Assembly: GCA_037039925.1 (NCBI GenBank)
Contig: JAXRKP010000061.1
Span: 2,501-66,500, forward strand
Source: Doris montereyensis
Taxonomy: Eukaryota > Mollusca > Gastropoda > Nudibranchia > Dorididae
DNA length: 64,000 nt
Direction: 5' to 3'
Below the pieces are notes generated by a model that saw only the letters and a list, made by a program, of their open reading frames with translations, was not told the DNA's origin and did no database searches. The position numbers were made by a program, and so were the translations under genes. This document shows, in pieces, positions 33,196 through 48,000 of the stretch; positions within the stretch are counted from its first letter, which is position 1, and every line of letters starts with the position of its first letter.

Positions 33196-34856
33196 CTGTT
33201 GTTTTAAAAAACAGTAAACAGTCTAATGAAAATAACAAATGAAATATGAGCGATAAGTCGTAAAAAGGATTTTTTAAGTTACATAGAAATAATAAGCGTT
33301 TCTTTTTGTTGAACAGTATATTAATAAAATGAAAGTACCATAATGCAAGTAATTGTATTGATGCACAGCAGCTTTTGGACCCTCTCCTACTATGTTTATA
33401 ATTATCATGTGATCTCATTCTGTGACCTATGTAATTGAAACGACACACGATGCCACACGCATATAATTGTTTATATAATCAACAATGCCTACATGTTCTA
33501 GCATCTTTGTTAACTTTCTCTCTGATCTATTTTTAAAGTTGGAATTTGTTTCATTTTTTTATTTTTTTGTTAGATATCTAAGTCCTAATCAGGACTAGGT
33601 CACATGACTTTAAAAATATGCTTGCTCACCTATGATAAAAATGAAAGCATATTGATAATTTATTTTTCTGTCATTTCATACATATGCACAGCAGTCATCA
33701 AAACAAGACATGAACTTTGGGAGACAAAAACAAAATTTGTATTTTCATAAAGATAACACTTTGACAAATTGAAAGAGACATAACAAGTTCTCATTATTTC
33801 TGATCTCACTACTTTCCGTTCCACTGTACAAACAAACACACACACACACACACACACAGAGACTTAGGGGCTCTATGTGATCCTTCTGTTTAATTGAGGG
33901 TCCTCAACATTTTAGGTTGAACAACAAATGTCCTTGAGTTTTAGAACAGAATAACAAATTAAAATCTTGACATCGGTTGTCAGAAAACGCTGTGTAGAAG
34001 AAAAAATCCTCTTTTCGATGTAAATACCTATCTCATAACACACAGCAGAAATTTGTTGTACACAGTTAAAGCCGTCAATATAATCATATTAAATATCATT
34101 ATCAGACCAAGATATTTTGTAATGACGCTAGTTTCATTATTTAGGTTACTTACCATTAATGGGTGTATATTATTGTCTGAGACATTTCACAGCTGGTCAC
34201 TAAAAAGACATGAGGGATCTTCAAATCTCCTTTTTATAACAGAAACTATGTTCTATAAAGATAAAGATAAAGGATAAATATGGATTTATAGCCAGTATCC
34301 CCACACAGGTGCAGGCTCATCAATTGTACATCATTTATCCCCTATAGGCCATTTCATTCAAAGTCCTTCTCAACTCCCAGGAGAGCATACAGTACACAAG
34401 CCTGTTAGACTTTTCGTACTAACTAACACTCTGACAAGATCTGCATTACTTGCAGAATTTTTCTTTTTTTCCTTTTGGTTTTGTTTTTTGGTAGATGTTA
34501 TAGAATTGAGATGCACAGACTTGCAAATTTACTTGAACTTTCTACATAATTCAAACAAATTAAAAAGTAATAGCATGGTACTGTACATTCATTTGAGAAG
34601 AGAAACAATGAAGGGCAGGGGAAGACTGTGATTGAAATGTCTTATACATAATATATGGCACCTTATGGTGAGTGAACAATCCCCCCATCACCAACAAAAA
34701 CGATCTTTTCATATTTTGGCTCTCCCTAGAAAAGAGAACAAAGAAAATTTTGATCATTCATGTCCTTTATGAAATGCTAACAGCATCCAAGAATAGTGAT
34801 GGAAGATGAAGAAGCTCTCACAGGTCTAAAAACGTTGAACTAGTCATGAATCACCT
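33196..34856 (-). other. POLR3H 3' flank, probably its 3' untranslated region
   Basis: No coding frame with a motif is found. The stretch lies directly downstream of the last POLR3H exon. A canonical AATAAA on the minus strand sits at 33659-33664, which would give a 3' untranslated region of about 1.2 kb. A short CA repeat lies at 33838-33860. Confidence 0.4.
33659..33664 (-). terminator. candidate polyadenylation signal of POLR3H
   Basis: AATAAA read on the minus strand, the first canonical hexamer I found downstream of the stop codon. Use is inferred. Confidence 0.3.
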
Positions 34857-34906
34857 TCATGCATTCCACCATGACAACATCCTAGACCCATTTCACTGAT
34901 TGAACC
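34857..34906 (-). CDS. POLR3H: POLR3H last coding exon
   Basis: Acceptor TGTTCACAG. Encodes GSISEMGLG, then after a one-base gap LSWWNA and a TGA at 34857-34859, matching the usual G-S-I-S-E-P-G-L-G-L-L-S-W-W end. Without the missing base the frame would run to a TGA at 34844-34846 and lose the W-W end. The exon lies 5.6 kb from exon 6. Confidence 0.85.
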
Positions 34907-37900
34907 CTGTGAACATAAAAAAATTAAAAATTTGAAAAATGCAAATAAAGGTGTTTATGTTAAAATTATCAACAATGATACAAATGAAATAAGAATTGCT
35001 AAAATAAAATATATCATCTGAATACAGTAGAATAAAGTAGTTATCATTTTGCATGTGAAGAATTTATATCACTTAACTATATCAAATGCAGCACATAGGA
35101 GACCTTAACCATAAACTGTGTGGTCTTTGGGGGGGGGGGGAGGGGGGGATCGCTCATGCCCTTGTGAACCCTCAGGAATAAATTATTTTTTTATTGAAAA
35201 TCAGTACCGTTCTTTTTTAAATTTTAAAATGAAAAGTTTTTCATATTTTAGTCCTTTTTAGCAGCTATGTTACAGCATTCATTAACTCATTTGACCCCGC
35301 TGTCTAAAACAGTTACAGTCTACCGCTCTTAATCTGACTACCATTTATCCAATATACATTAAATACGACACAATCATTGGGAACAAAATATATCTCTCTT
35401 TGTTCTGTGAACGAGATCCAACAATTCATTATTCCAACTCCGACACTAATTTTCAGAAACAGCATAGTACTTTATGCACTCGAAAACGTTTGGTTCCAAA
35501 CTCACCTTAGCCCGAAAGATTTACCAAGCCCTAATTTTTCTTTGATAAATGTTTTTCTTTCTTTCTTTATCAGTTCCCATTTTACCTTTTGGTGTATGGG
35601 TTCAGATGTCCGAGATGATCTTTCTCCAGGATGCCCTGTCCTGACATTTTCTTTCCTTCCAAAAAAGTTAAATTTCTATGCCTCAATGCCTCTTTTCACT
35701 TTTCTATCTTCTTCCCACTTTCTCAGAGGTCTGCCTTTTGGTCTTTTACCTTGGGCTTCAGCACTGTATACTGATTTAGCTATTCTATTGTCATTCATTC
35801 TGTTTACAAGCCCAAACCATCTCAATTGATTTGTTTCTATCTTAGTTTTTATGCCATCTGCTTTTTGTTTGATCTCTTATTATTGTGTTTCTGATTTTGT
35901 CTCTTTTAGTTTTCCCTACTACTCTTCTTAGATATTTCATTTTAGCTGCTGTACTCTACTGTATTCTTTACTGTCTAAGGTCCAGGTTTTGCTGCCATAG
36001 AGGAGAGTAGGACAATAAACTGTATTGTATGTTGCCATTTTGGTTTTTGTTGACAATATTTGCTCACCTACAAATGCCTTTCCTAGATGGTTATATATTG
36101 CACTTGCTTTTTTGATTCTCTGGCTGATTTCTTCTCTTAGTTTTCCCTCTGAGTTAATCATTACTCCTAGGTAATTGTACTTGTAGCTTTGAACTTGTTC
36201 TAAATTCTGCCTGGCCAATTTAAGATTTTGTCTTTTAGCTTCCCTACTTACTAGCATTGTTTTGGTTTTCTTTGCATTTACTCTCATTCCTCTTTTATTT
36301 AGTTTATTGTTCATAATGTTGATATTGACGGAAGGTCACTTTCTGATTTTCCAAACAGAACTAAATCATCCGCAAATGAAAACAGTGATACATTTAGTGA
36401 TTTGAGCTTCCACATACCTACATTCATTTTCTTCATTTTTGAGGATGCCTTTGCGACTAAATCCATAAATATGATAAACAAAGGAGGACTTTGGATACAA
36501 CCCTGTCTTTCTCCTATATATACATAAAATTCTGCAGATATGCTTCCAGCTACTCTCACTGCACATGTTGGTTTATTGTAAGCACTTTTATTGGCTTCTA
36601 TTAAATTTTGCTCTACGTTGTGTTCTTTTAAGGAATGCCATAGTTCGTCCCTCTCACAGTGTCAAACGTCTTTTATAAGTCAATAAAACACAGGTGTAAA
36701 TCAATGTTTCTCTCAAGGAATTTTTCTATTATTTGTCTAATTGTAAATATGTGGTCTTGTACACTTCTTCCTGATCTAAATCCACTCTGATGCTCTTCAA
36801 TCTGATCCTCTACTTTTTTCCTTAGTCTCATTTCCAGTATCCTGGCATATACTTTTCCTGGAACGCTAAGTAGTGATATCCTCTATAGTTTGAGCATTCC
36901 ATAGTTGATCCTTTCTTATGTATTGGACTACCGTTCCCTTTTTCCAGTCGTCTGGCACCTGTTTGGACGTCCATGCTTGTTGGCATATTGCATGTAGTAA
37001 TTTGTCTGCCTCTCTCCCTTTGTTTTTAATCATTCCTGGATAAACTTGATCTGCTCCTGGGGCTTTTCCTAATTTCACTTTTCTTATAGATATTTGAATT
37101 TCTTCCATTGATATATCTACATCTTCAGTTGTCTCCTCTGGATTACTTGTTACTCTTACTAATTGATCTTTACTCCTTGTTTTATGCGTTCTGAAGGGAT
37201 TATGTAATTGGTGAAAATGCTTTCTTCATGTTTCCATGATTTCGCTGTCTTCTTTCATTGTTTCTCCTTTGGCATTCTTAATATGTCGTATTGGGTATGC
37301 TTTGGTCTTTCTCATGCTCTTCATTGCCCCCCAGAACAGCTTTTGATTTCCTTGATAACTTTCTTGAAGTCTTTGTCCAAATTCTTCCCATTGTCTTGTT
37401 TTGCTTTCCTAACTTCCTCTTGGGCGATAGTTCTTTTATTCACGTAATCCATCCTATCCTCTGGTCTCTTTGTTTGCAAGTATTTCTTCCCGGCATCGTT
37501 CTTTTCTTTGATCTTAGTCTTGACATTCTCATTCCACCATGCTGTTCTTTTCCTATCTCCTTTAATTTGTGCTATCATCCAGATCCATCTGTCTTTCATT
37601 GATAAATCTTTTTATCCTAGATTGGTAAACCTGTTTTACTACTGGTTTATTTAGTTCCTCTATTTTAAGCTTTCTTCTCTTTCCTTTTCTGTTTGTTCTC
37701 TTCATTCAGTAATCTCATTATGGCAACCATTAAGTGATGATCACTAAACATTTCTGCTCCTCTGTTTACTCTTGCATCCAATGTACTGTAGAAAGGAGCT
37801 GCTAACTATTATGTAGTCTATCATTGACTTTTCCCACCTGTGTTCATTTACTCTTGTATATTTATGGATATCTTTATGAGGAAAAAGGAATTGGCTATTT

Positions 37901-38982
37901 TCATGCTATTCTTTAGGCAAAAATGTATTAGTCTCTCCATTTGGAGAAGTTGTTGTCTCTCCTTCTTTACTTATTACTTCTCCTGACGTTTCTACATTGT
38001 TGCCTACTCTAGCATTTAAATCTTCTAAAAGCATTAGTTCCTGTTTGGGTTTAAGATTCTCTGCAGCTATTTTTAAATCGTTTTCGAATATATCTTTTTC
38101 TTCTTTAGTTGTGTCTTCGTTTGGTCCATAAGCTATTAATAATTTAATTTCTCATCCTTTTGGGTTAATACTTGCCTCTAATAGCCGTGGGCTTATAAAT
38201 TTCCAACTTTTTAGTAGCTTTTCTTGTCTTTTATGCACTAGGAGGCCTACTCCTGCTCTAGCTCTATCTTTGACATCTACTCCTGAGAAGATTAAAATAT
38301 GATTCGGTCCTACATTTTCTATTCCTTGTCCTTTTTCCTTTGTTTTTGTAATGGCCAAAATATCTACTGTGGAATTTTTCCATTTCTTCAACTAATTCTA
38401 ACTCTTTTCCATTTATTGCCCTACCGTTCCATGTTCCAAAAATCACAGTCCGTATTCGTTTCCAAGTTCGTCTTGAAAGATCAAGCCGTTTATATTATAA
38501 TAATTTTTTTTCTGAATCTGTTTGTTTTTGGATAAGCAAGGGATTAGCCCACTGTACCCTAAGTAGATGGTGAGGCTGCCACCTTGAGGCCCCCTACCAG
38601 GCCTTGTTATTTTCTGTCAGGGTTAAATCCCTTAGCCTTTAGTCATTCAAGACCAGCCTGCAAGGCAGCAGGAGACTCGTGGAGGGCGGGATCATCTACT
38701 CCCCGTACAGGTGCCTGGGTTTTATAAATTTTACTCTAGTTTAATCTGAAATCTACGTTTAGTCTGAAACAACTTCTGTTCACCAGACAGCCAGTTTTTT
38801 TTTCAAAAATAAAGCCAGTGTAACTGTAACCCAAACCTATAACTTAGTAGAACAAAAATGAAACCCATTGCAACCTTACAACTCTTGACTACACCCTAGG
38901 CGTTTTTGTAACCTACAGTACAATGTAGTACATCTATGCAATACTAAAAGAGCATTAGTGCCTAGACACTATTGATGAGTGC

Positions 38983-39060
<78 letters not shown>

Positions 39061-42000
39061 GTAATGTTAGCGTTGGACCACATAGATTGATAAATGTCTT
39101 CACTGTCATCCCCTTCCATTACTACACACCTCAATCTCTTTCTCTCTCCCCTTTTATTAGATAGTGTTGCCCAATGCACAAAAAGAGAAAAGGTGCACAT
39201 TAAAAATTGTCTCCGCACACCAGTAAAAAAACTTTTCTTGTCAAACGTTCATTTTCATGCACACAGTTGGGTTGGGAGTTTTTTTCATTAAACTTTGCAC
39301 AACACTGAAAAATATGCACAAACAGACTAAAGAAATTAGAGGGAACACTGGCGTTCACCCAGTCAATCGGCATAATTGAGTCTCTTCACAAAACCCCCTA
39401 CCCCTCTTTCTTCATTCTCGCTCATGTCATTACCCTCTTTCTTACTTGCCTCAATAAATGCAATGTGTGGAAAAATATTGCCCATACACAAATGCATAGC
39501 ACATAATATGTTGTTTCCCATGCATGCTGTGTTGGCCTAGACATCACGCAATATACATTTGCCATTATTACTACCATTGACATTGCCTTTCTGATAGTCC
39601 AAAAGCGCTTTATCCGAAAAAGTAATCTCTAGTCCCATGAATTTCGGATTAATCGTTTTCAAGTGTAGTTTTCCGTTAATCCGACATGATATTTTCACAC
39701 ACGCCCAAAACATTTCACAGCAATCTGGAACTTTTGCAACAGCAATGACATGCCCAATGATAAATCCACGTGTACTGGTATTGTATATCACATGGCCTTG
39801 GGGGTGAATCATGAACCATGAAAGATGGTCAGCAATAAACGCAATGTGATGGGTGTGAACTGAACTCATCAGTGATGTAATTTCACACCTTTCATTGCTG
39901 CAGACTGGCCAAGACAGGCAGGACTGCTAACACTAACATTTATAGTATGTAACTTAGAGAAAAGAAAGAACAAAAGAAAAAAAAATAGGGAAAAAAAGAA
40001 GAAAAAACACTGATAATAAGAACAACAAAAAAGTATGTATAGGTACTAAACTTCCATCCACCTTCTTCCACGTAAAAAAGCCACATAAAAAAAAAGAAAA
40101 AAGAAAAAACTAAGGATTAGGACATTCTATTCTCGTCACTTCAGTCTTTACAAAAATCTCCTTGGTCTACAGCAATGTCAAGAAAAAATTCATAGAACCA
40201 AAATCTTTCAGTCGTATAACCTGACATTTAAAATTTAGTCACTTTTGAACACATTTCAAAAAATGTTTCTTTTATTGTTATCTTCATAACAATAATAGCA
40301 ATTCAAACAAGTAACATGGCTACCTTTGACACGGTAAGCTATCACAGCTGAAAGCAAATGACACAATATCCGCCATTAAATTGTCAAAACATTTCATAAA
40401 CTGGAAACAATAACTGACAGAGGATATTAAAATAATGTCTGAACATAAAACACACATCCAAATATACACGTCACAGAGAATAGATACCTACCACAAGTGT
40501 GTACGGAGCTTTTTTTCTGACCAGGGTCACTGACAGGCGCTGCTGTGGATGAGGTTGAGGAGGGGGAGGCATGGCATTGCTGTCCTCTTGGCTAACAGGT
40601 GTTGTGTCTACAAATGTTTCATCCACCACACGAAATCTAAATATAAAAAAAAGAAAAAAGATAAACATAATATTTTTTAAAGTTTAAACTAAACAAACTG
40701 CAATGGCTAGCCTGACCAGGAAGAAATGGTATGAAAACACTGAATATCAAAAGATATACAACAGTGATAAAATGGGCTGCTTTAAAGATGATGAATAGTA
40801 GCTTACTTAGAGACTTTTAAATTACAAAAGCTTTTGGGCTTTGCTGTGATCTAAAAATATATTATTCTCCTTTCTAAAATGATTGAACAAATGTATGGTA
40901 TAGTACGCCTTTATCACGAACTTTAAATTGTACAGATCTCAAAAAAAGAAACGTACTTTCCCGACATAACTGAGTTTTAAGTCCACTGCTGTTTGGAAGG
41001 TTTATGCACGAAACTACTCAATACATGTCTTTATCTTACATTAATTAATACATGAACAAAAATCTGTATCAAAACTGCCAGTAAAACAATAGAAAAATTC
41101 TACACTTCTTCACTAAATCAAAATTAAAGATTATAAATAAGACTTGACTTTCAATTTCTCAACTACAATAGTTTTGTTGGCAATCTGAAGGCATTAATTC
41201 AGTTACATAAACATCATTCCCATTGACAAGAGACACTTAAATGTTAGCAAGCAGGCCTACATGTGTCATTAGTTTCAGTTTGCATCATTTATTTTCATTC
41301 TTTTTGGTTTTTTAAACAGACACAATATTCTTGAAATATGTTCATGACCCTTCACCATCATGATATAGTAAAGTTCCTTCAAGGCTGTTACGGCTCATAC
41401 AGCCAGAGCTTATCCTGGTTTCAATAGTGTGAAGTGGAACAGGTGATAATAATCACCTCCTGGATAGAACGCTAGTCTGACGCATATTTTTATTCCCAAG
41501 GTAGCGATTGTACCCATTTGCACCTAGGTTGAGTGGGGAAAATGGGTGTTAAGTGTTTTTCCCAAGGAACAAAATGTCAGACCTAAGATTTAACCTCATG
41601 ATCCCCAATCTGGCAGCCTAACTACTTGGCCACCAACACCACAACCATGATATAATCAATACATACGTACAATAATCTTCAATACTGCTCACACTATTTT
41701 TCTTCAGAGAAAGTACAGAGTATGTTTCACGTTCTTTATTCTTCTGTAAGGATAAAGTATCTACAAATGAGTTGCAACAGCTACATGAAGTATATTATAT
41801 ATATCTTAAGGTACATATTTACCAGTGTTGATAGAACAAGCTAGCACTAACCTTATTTCACCTCCAATATCCATTGATAAATCAACTTTCCCCTCTTCTG
41901 CAGCCTCATACTCCCAGCTCCATAGCTGTTCTTGTTCATTGCTAAATCTTCATTAAGGATAACAGCATCATGATAAGACGAATAAAAAAGCAAATATAGA

Positions 42001-45000
42001 AAATGTCTAAATCCTGTAAGTTAAAACTCTAACAATCTACAACCTTAATGTTATGTTATATAGGAAGGAATTAAAGCGTTCACAGAAAATGAAATAACTA
42101 TCTGATTTATTTATCTATTGGTGAAATGCAGATGACATAACTATCACACACACAGATAGGACTTTCATCTTTGTTCATTGAGTTCACTTAAGAAAATGTC
42201 TGTGGCTCAAAATGTTCACGATCAAAGGTCATATCTTATATTTTATATACTTTTCTCATACAGTTGTCTCCACCTCAAAGACCGGTCCTCAGGAGGCAAA
42301 AAATGCAGTCTCTCAGCCAGATTGTCTCTTAGGCGAATGTATATAATATGGGGTGCAGCCCAGGCAATCATTACGTAATAGAAATAAATGCCATCTTGGA
42401 TTTTACCCCAATTTTCAAGCTAGATAGTCTCTCACTTACGAATCATAACCTCCCAACCTGTGTAGATTGTTTTTTTCCATTCAATATCTTGTATGTGACA
42501 TTAGAAAATTGAGATGTTTTAAACAGTTAATGTTTTGTGAATTTGTAAAACTATCATACAGGCAAAAATGGCTTTTTCATTCCAAAAAAAAAAGAAATTG
42601 AAAAAATTGAAAATCTTGCGTCACAAGAGCAATATGTGTACCAGATATTATTCAAATCAGTAGGTCAATAACAAGAGATGATCAAACAATAAAGTAAAAA
42701 CAGTACATTTTGGGAAATTTTAAAAAAGAAATTAAAATAAGATGACGCAAGACAAGACACTTGAGATGTGTTGCCCTTCTCACAGTAGTTGCCTTTCTCT
42801 TTCAACACTCTCTAGCATTGTCATCAATGTAAAGAAGGTTGAAAATCGAGGTTTAGATGTAAACTATTGTGAAGGCAGGCACTAAAGTGACCTGCTTATT
42901 TGCTCTGACTATTCCTATAATTATATAAATGTGCATGTGTTTGCAAACACACAGACAGGCAACACCTTGCATTTGTCCCTACCTTACATCACTAATTGCT
43001 CGACAGTCATAACAAATCGTTGACAAAGAAATACTAGTGCTTTTCTAGGTAACTTTGTATCATGGAGGTTATGTAAGTGAAAGCACATTCTTCTTTCCTC
43101 CACTATACACCAACTTTTCCATTCTCTCCTACCATTCTGGGATCTTGAACTTAGCAAGTGTGTTGTTGATAGCCAGACTAATCCAGTGATACCAGATTTA
43201 GGGATGTAAATGGCAAATGAAAAAAAATCTGAAAGTCTGATATGTGAAACTTTCAGACACAGAACACCTCTTGTACCGTATTAATCTCACACTTACAATA
43301 ACAGCACCATGCAGTGTCATCTTTCTCAACTTCCTAATATAACTAGAAAGGAATTCATCGTTACTATCTTTAGTTGACAGCCATTCCCACCTGAATTTGT
43401 TCTTAGAAGTTAGATCAATCACATCTACTGGCTTAATCCCCATCAATAAACCTAAGTCTTTGACAGCCATCCCCAAATTGTTAAATTGTCTAGATCTAGA
43501 TTCTGGATCTTAGCTTATCTAGGTCTAATCTAGATCTAAATTGTTTTGAAGATTTGTTTGTTATAGCAAAATTCTCAATCAATTCTGATTCTATTAACTA
43601 CCAGTAGATCTAGAAATCTAGATTTAGATCCTAGCTCTACTTAAGTCATTGAAGAAAATGGGTGCGACAAATTCTAAACCTAGAAATCTAAATCTACTAG
43701 ATTCTAGATCTGTCATAGTTTCTAGGCCTCTAGATAACCATTAAACTTATATATACAGTAGTCTCTGCCAAATTGCACGCCACCAAAATGCACAATTTGC
43801 CAAAATGCACGATTTTTCATGCAACCGAAGTTTACAACGCTAATTACCCCCTCAAAATGCAACAACGCCTGGCTTGACTTCGCCAAAATGCAACATGTTT
43901 TTGTAAGTACATCTTCAATTTGTTGCATTTAAAGAGTCAATGCATGTGAAAAATAACGTCTTTTTGCTTCGTCCGAATAACAAAATCTGTCACGCACGTG
44001 TGTGTGTGCGTGTGGCATCAATTTCTGTGTTAACTATGTACATGACCATGCCTAGCCGTGGCTCTTGCCACCCTTATCTGCCTATTCCCCTCCCACCTCA
44101 ACCGTCGACGATGGTCTGCAAGACAGACACTCTGATCGGCTCCCTTTTCGATCACGGTGTGAAAAGTGGAGAAAGGTCTTGTGTCAATTTTACCCATGGA
44201 GATCATACTCTGTATACCATTGGTGTCATAAATGTCAACATCCCTTCTTGTAGTCTTGAGTGACAGAAGATTGAACAATATATGAGAAGGGGTTAAGCCT
44301 ATAATTGGGAATTATCCTCAAACCAAGTAACAACAAACAAAACCCAAACGATAACAAACAACTAACAAAACAAAAGAGTTTATGTCCAAACAAGAATGGC
44401 AATGTAAATACATGTAGTGGGTTGTGGGACTTGACTCCGCTAAAATGCATGATTTTTTTGTCCCCCGTGGACCGTGCATTTTGGCGGAGTCTACATATCT
44501 AGATCTTACTAGATCTAGATTAAATCCAAATCTATAATAAAATAGCCTGTCTGTCCAGAATCTAAAAATCTAGATCAACCACTTGTGTGCTTATTTTCAA
44601 GATCTTTCTAGTCGACTAGAATCCAGAAATCTAGAATAAATCTAGAATCTAGATCTAGATCTCAATTTATCTAGAATCTGTTATCTGTTAACAAGCTGTT
44701 CATGCGCTGATCTAATAACCCAAGAATTCCTTGTAGCAGAAACCAATGGCCTTGGACTGTGTCAAGCCGTCATAAAAAAATCTAGAGCTAAGAGTTAGAT
44801 TCCACATTAGACTTTTAAATCACAATAACCCACAAATAGGATAATATAAATTGCGATTAACACACTTAGAAATGTAAAATGACTTAGCTTCGATCTTCCT
44901 GGAATGAAAGAATGAAAAAATCATCGACCACAGAAGACAACTGAACAATGCGACTGCATAGCAAGAAGCAAGTCAGTGCATCACAATATCGATAGTGATA

Positions 45001-48000
45001 TCCCGAAGCCCTTCGCAAAAAGCCTATTTCCATAACAAATGTGTTAATAGATTTCACACTAAACAATCTGAAAGGAGGTTCCGATTTTTTAGTCTGAAAT
45101 CTTTTTGTGTGAGTAGTAGAGCCTCACTGATCAGTGTGAAAATTGTAATTCGTCGTGAAAAGAAAAATGAAAGTGAAGGGCTTGCTTCCGTGTATGAAAA
45201 CCTGGGGTTGGGAATTTAATGACTTATAATCCTGTTGTTAAACCAACTGACATGTTCATAATAGCGAACATAAAAGTCTTTTAGTAAAAGGAAAGAAAGG
45301 AAATTTAAGAGAAAATTATGTTTAAAGTAGAAAACCTCAAATAATCTGAAAATCAGAGGAAATCTGAAAGATTTACATCCCTGCAGATTGGCTTTTTACT
45401 GTCGCATAGTAAGAATCTTTCAGTGCCTTTTCACTCAATTTTAGGGAAATTGACCTCAAAGTGTTGACTATTTCTCCTACTCACCTATAAAATATTCTGT
45501 AATAATGATTTATGCGTCTTATGGACATTTCTATGCCATAATCTTGTAGATAAATGATCTTTCTATCCAAATATGAGGAAAAAAACAGAAAATCAACATT
45601 TTGGACCCAAACTCGCCAATCCAGGTGTTGTTTTGATGAATATATATCCAAAAAGGACAGAATGAACAAAAAGATACAATTTGGAAGGATGTTGAAGGGA
45701 ATCAGCTGGAATGATGATGTCATCAAAGAAGCCCATGGAAACTGAAGATAAAAATTATTAACAATTAAATCCTCATAAAAAATCATACAACGCATGTAAA
45801 ACAAAGAAAACAGCATAGGACAAACATTGTAAATGAGGATTCAATTCACAAATTCAATTTTTTCCCATTTTTATCAAACACAAGTCGTTCTCCACAAAAG
45901 GAAATATCCATTTTAGAAAAACGCTCCACTAAATTCTATAAGCTTCTCAAATTAAAGACATAATATAATTTTATGACACACAAAACAACAAAAGCAAAAA
46001 CAACGAATAAATAAAACCCAACAGAAGTTTATGAGCACCATTTTTTTCTAAATAAAGTTTTACTCTAAATATTCTAAACAGCACAAAGTAATATTAATGG
46101 CACATACACAAACTCAATTAGCTGGCTGATGCTATTTTGAAAATTAAATATAAATACCAACCATGAAGTCCATCTCTACTGCAGCTTTTAATCTTGCCTA
46201 TGAGAATTTCATCAACAAAAGGATGGAAAACAACATATCTGAAATGGACTGAAATTGAAATTCCTTTAACAGTTTGGCTGCTAAGCCTTGAACCCCAATT
46301 GCTTAGGGTCTTGAGGGAAAATGTGCAAAACTGGGTTAAAACAGAACAACAAAATCTCCATGAAAAAATGCAAGCTAGATAAATGACATAAGAAGGATGG
46401 CAAGATGGACTTCAATCTCACTCCATCATTTATCCTGGATGGGGATTTTCATCTGCATTACCCCCATCCCTGCCACACACCTTTTATTCTGGACTAACCT
46501 ACACTCGGTCAATTGGTACGATGACCTCATTATCACCATCACTATAAAAAATATTACTGGAATCATTCCAACTAGCAGAATCGACCTCCTGGTAGAACAA
46601 TCTTCATCAGAATTAATATCATGATAAATAACATCAATGCTATCAGTTGATTCCATCGTTACTATGTAAACAACAGGAGATCACTATAAATCCTGTCTGT
46701 CTACATGAAATTGTACGATTAGATAATCCTGTTTTTTTCCCTTGATAGTACATCTCTATATAAAATTTTGCGTTGGCTGTTCTTTGTGCGTCAAGGGCTC
46801 TGTTGTAAGACCAAAGAAGAGTAACCATATTTTGAATGCAGTTTCTATGATTTCAACGTCTTCACTTGAGGAATTTTTCTACCAAAAGAGACATCTAGTT
46901 ACAGCTAATCTCATTGTTTCCTCATCTTTGAGTAAAATTTTCCTTCACCTAAGCCGCCATTTTGTGGGTATCATCTGAGGTATAATATGCTTGTATTATA
47001 ATTTCTATTGATCCATGTCAAAGATTACACTCTGGCTCACTATATCGAAAGTTTCAACACAAGTCAAAGTCAGCAGTGTCAACAAAAGTTCGCTTCATAT
47101 TCAGATGAATTATGCTAAACCTGAATTATTGTAATATCAAAAATTAAGAACAAAGATTCCATGGAAAACATTGTTTTTCCCTCTCTTGCTTCTTCTCCAT
47201 TTTCATTTTTTTCATTGTTAGTTTCACGCTCCTCTCCCCACTCTTTTTCTCCTTCTTCTGTTTTATAATTTAACGAGAGTAATAAAATATACATAGGCCC
47301 TATGTGCATTTCTCTTTGCTTTATGACAAAACAAACAGAAACTCACAATAACGCTAACTGAAGGATCAATGTACAGAATAAAGTCTGTTCATAGTACATG
47401 ATTCTTGGGTTCTTTTCCTCTTCAAACACTGGAAGTCAAAGGCCTCTCTTTCTTCTTCCATTTACCAACATTAGCATGAATGTTATCTCATTTGTTTTCA
47501 TATCATAAATGTAACAAAGGTAATAAACAAATTGAATAAACCTATAAGTAAAGGTTCTCGGAGACAAACAAAATCGTTCTCAGTACCAATTGTGTGTGAA
47601 GCTCCATCTCCAGGAAATATGAAGCTGTCTTCTATTTTTTCAATGTCCCATAAAGCTATGCAGAGACCCACATTAAAGACAACCTGCAAAATATGTTACA
47701 AATGAAATGTATAAGTGTAATTCAGAGAGTCTTTTACCTCAGTTCATATTTATATCAATGTAATATGTTTTATTATCTCACATCAATCAATACTGGAGGA
47801 AAAACTGATGCATTTGAAACCAATTGCCTTGTTATATCAATGTTATTTTCAAATTGCCTAAAAATCTACATTTTATGTCACATTATATTGTTAATGTTTT
47901 GAAAAGACAGAAAAATGTGCAGAAAAACTGCCTTTGGTGCCAATGAACATTCATTAATCTCCCTACCGGGCAGTGGACAGGAAAGCACCTGTATGGGAAT

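Noticed and set aside
46426..46656. 76-codon minus frame with acidic start and hydrophobic segment in POLR3H intron 2
   Set aside because: It begins like a small membrane or transposon ORF but has no recognised motif and no splice support.
47115..47309. Glu-rich minus frame in POLR3H intron 2
   Set aside because: Low-complexity, no splice support and no relation to RPC8.
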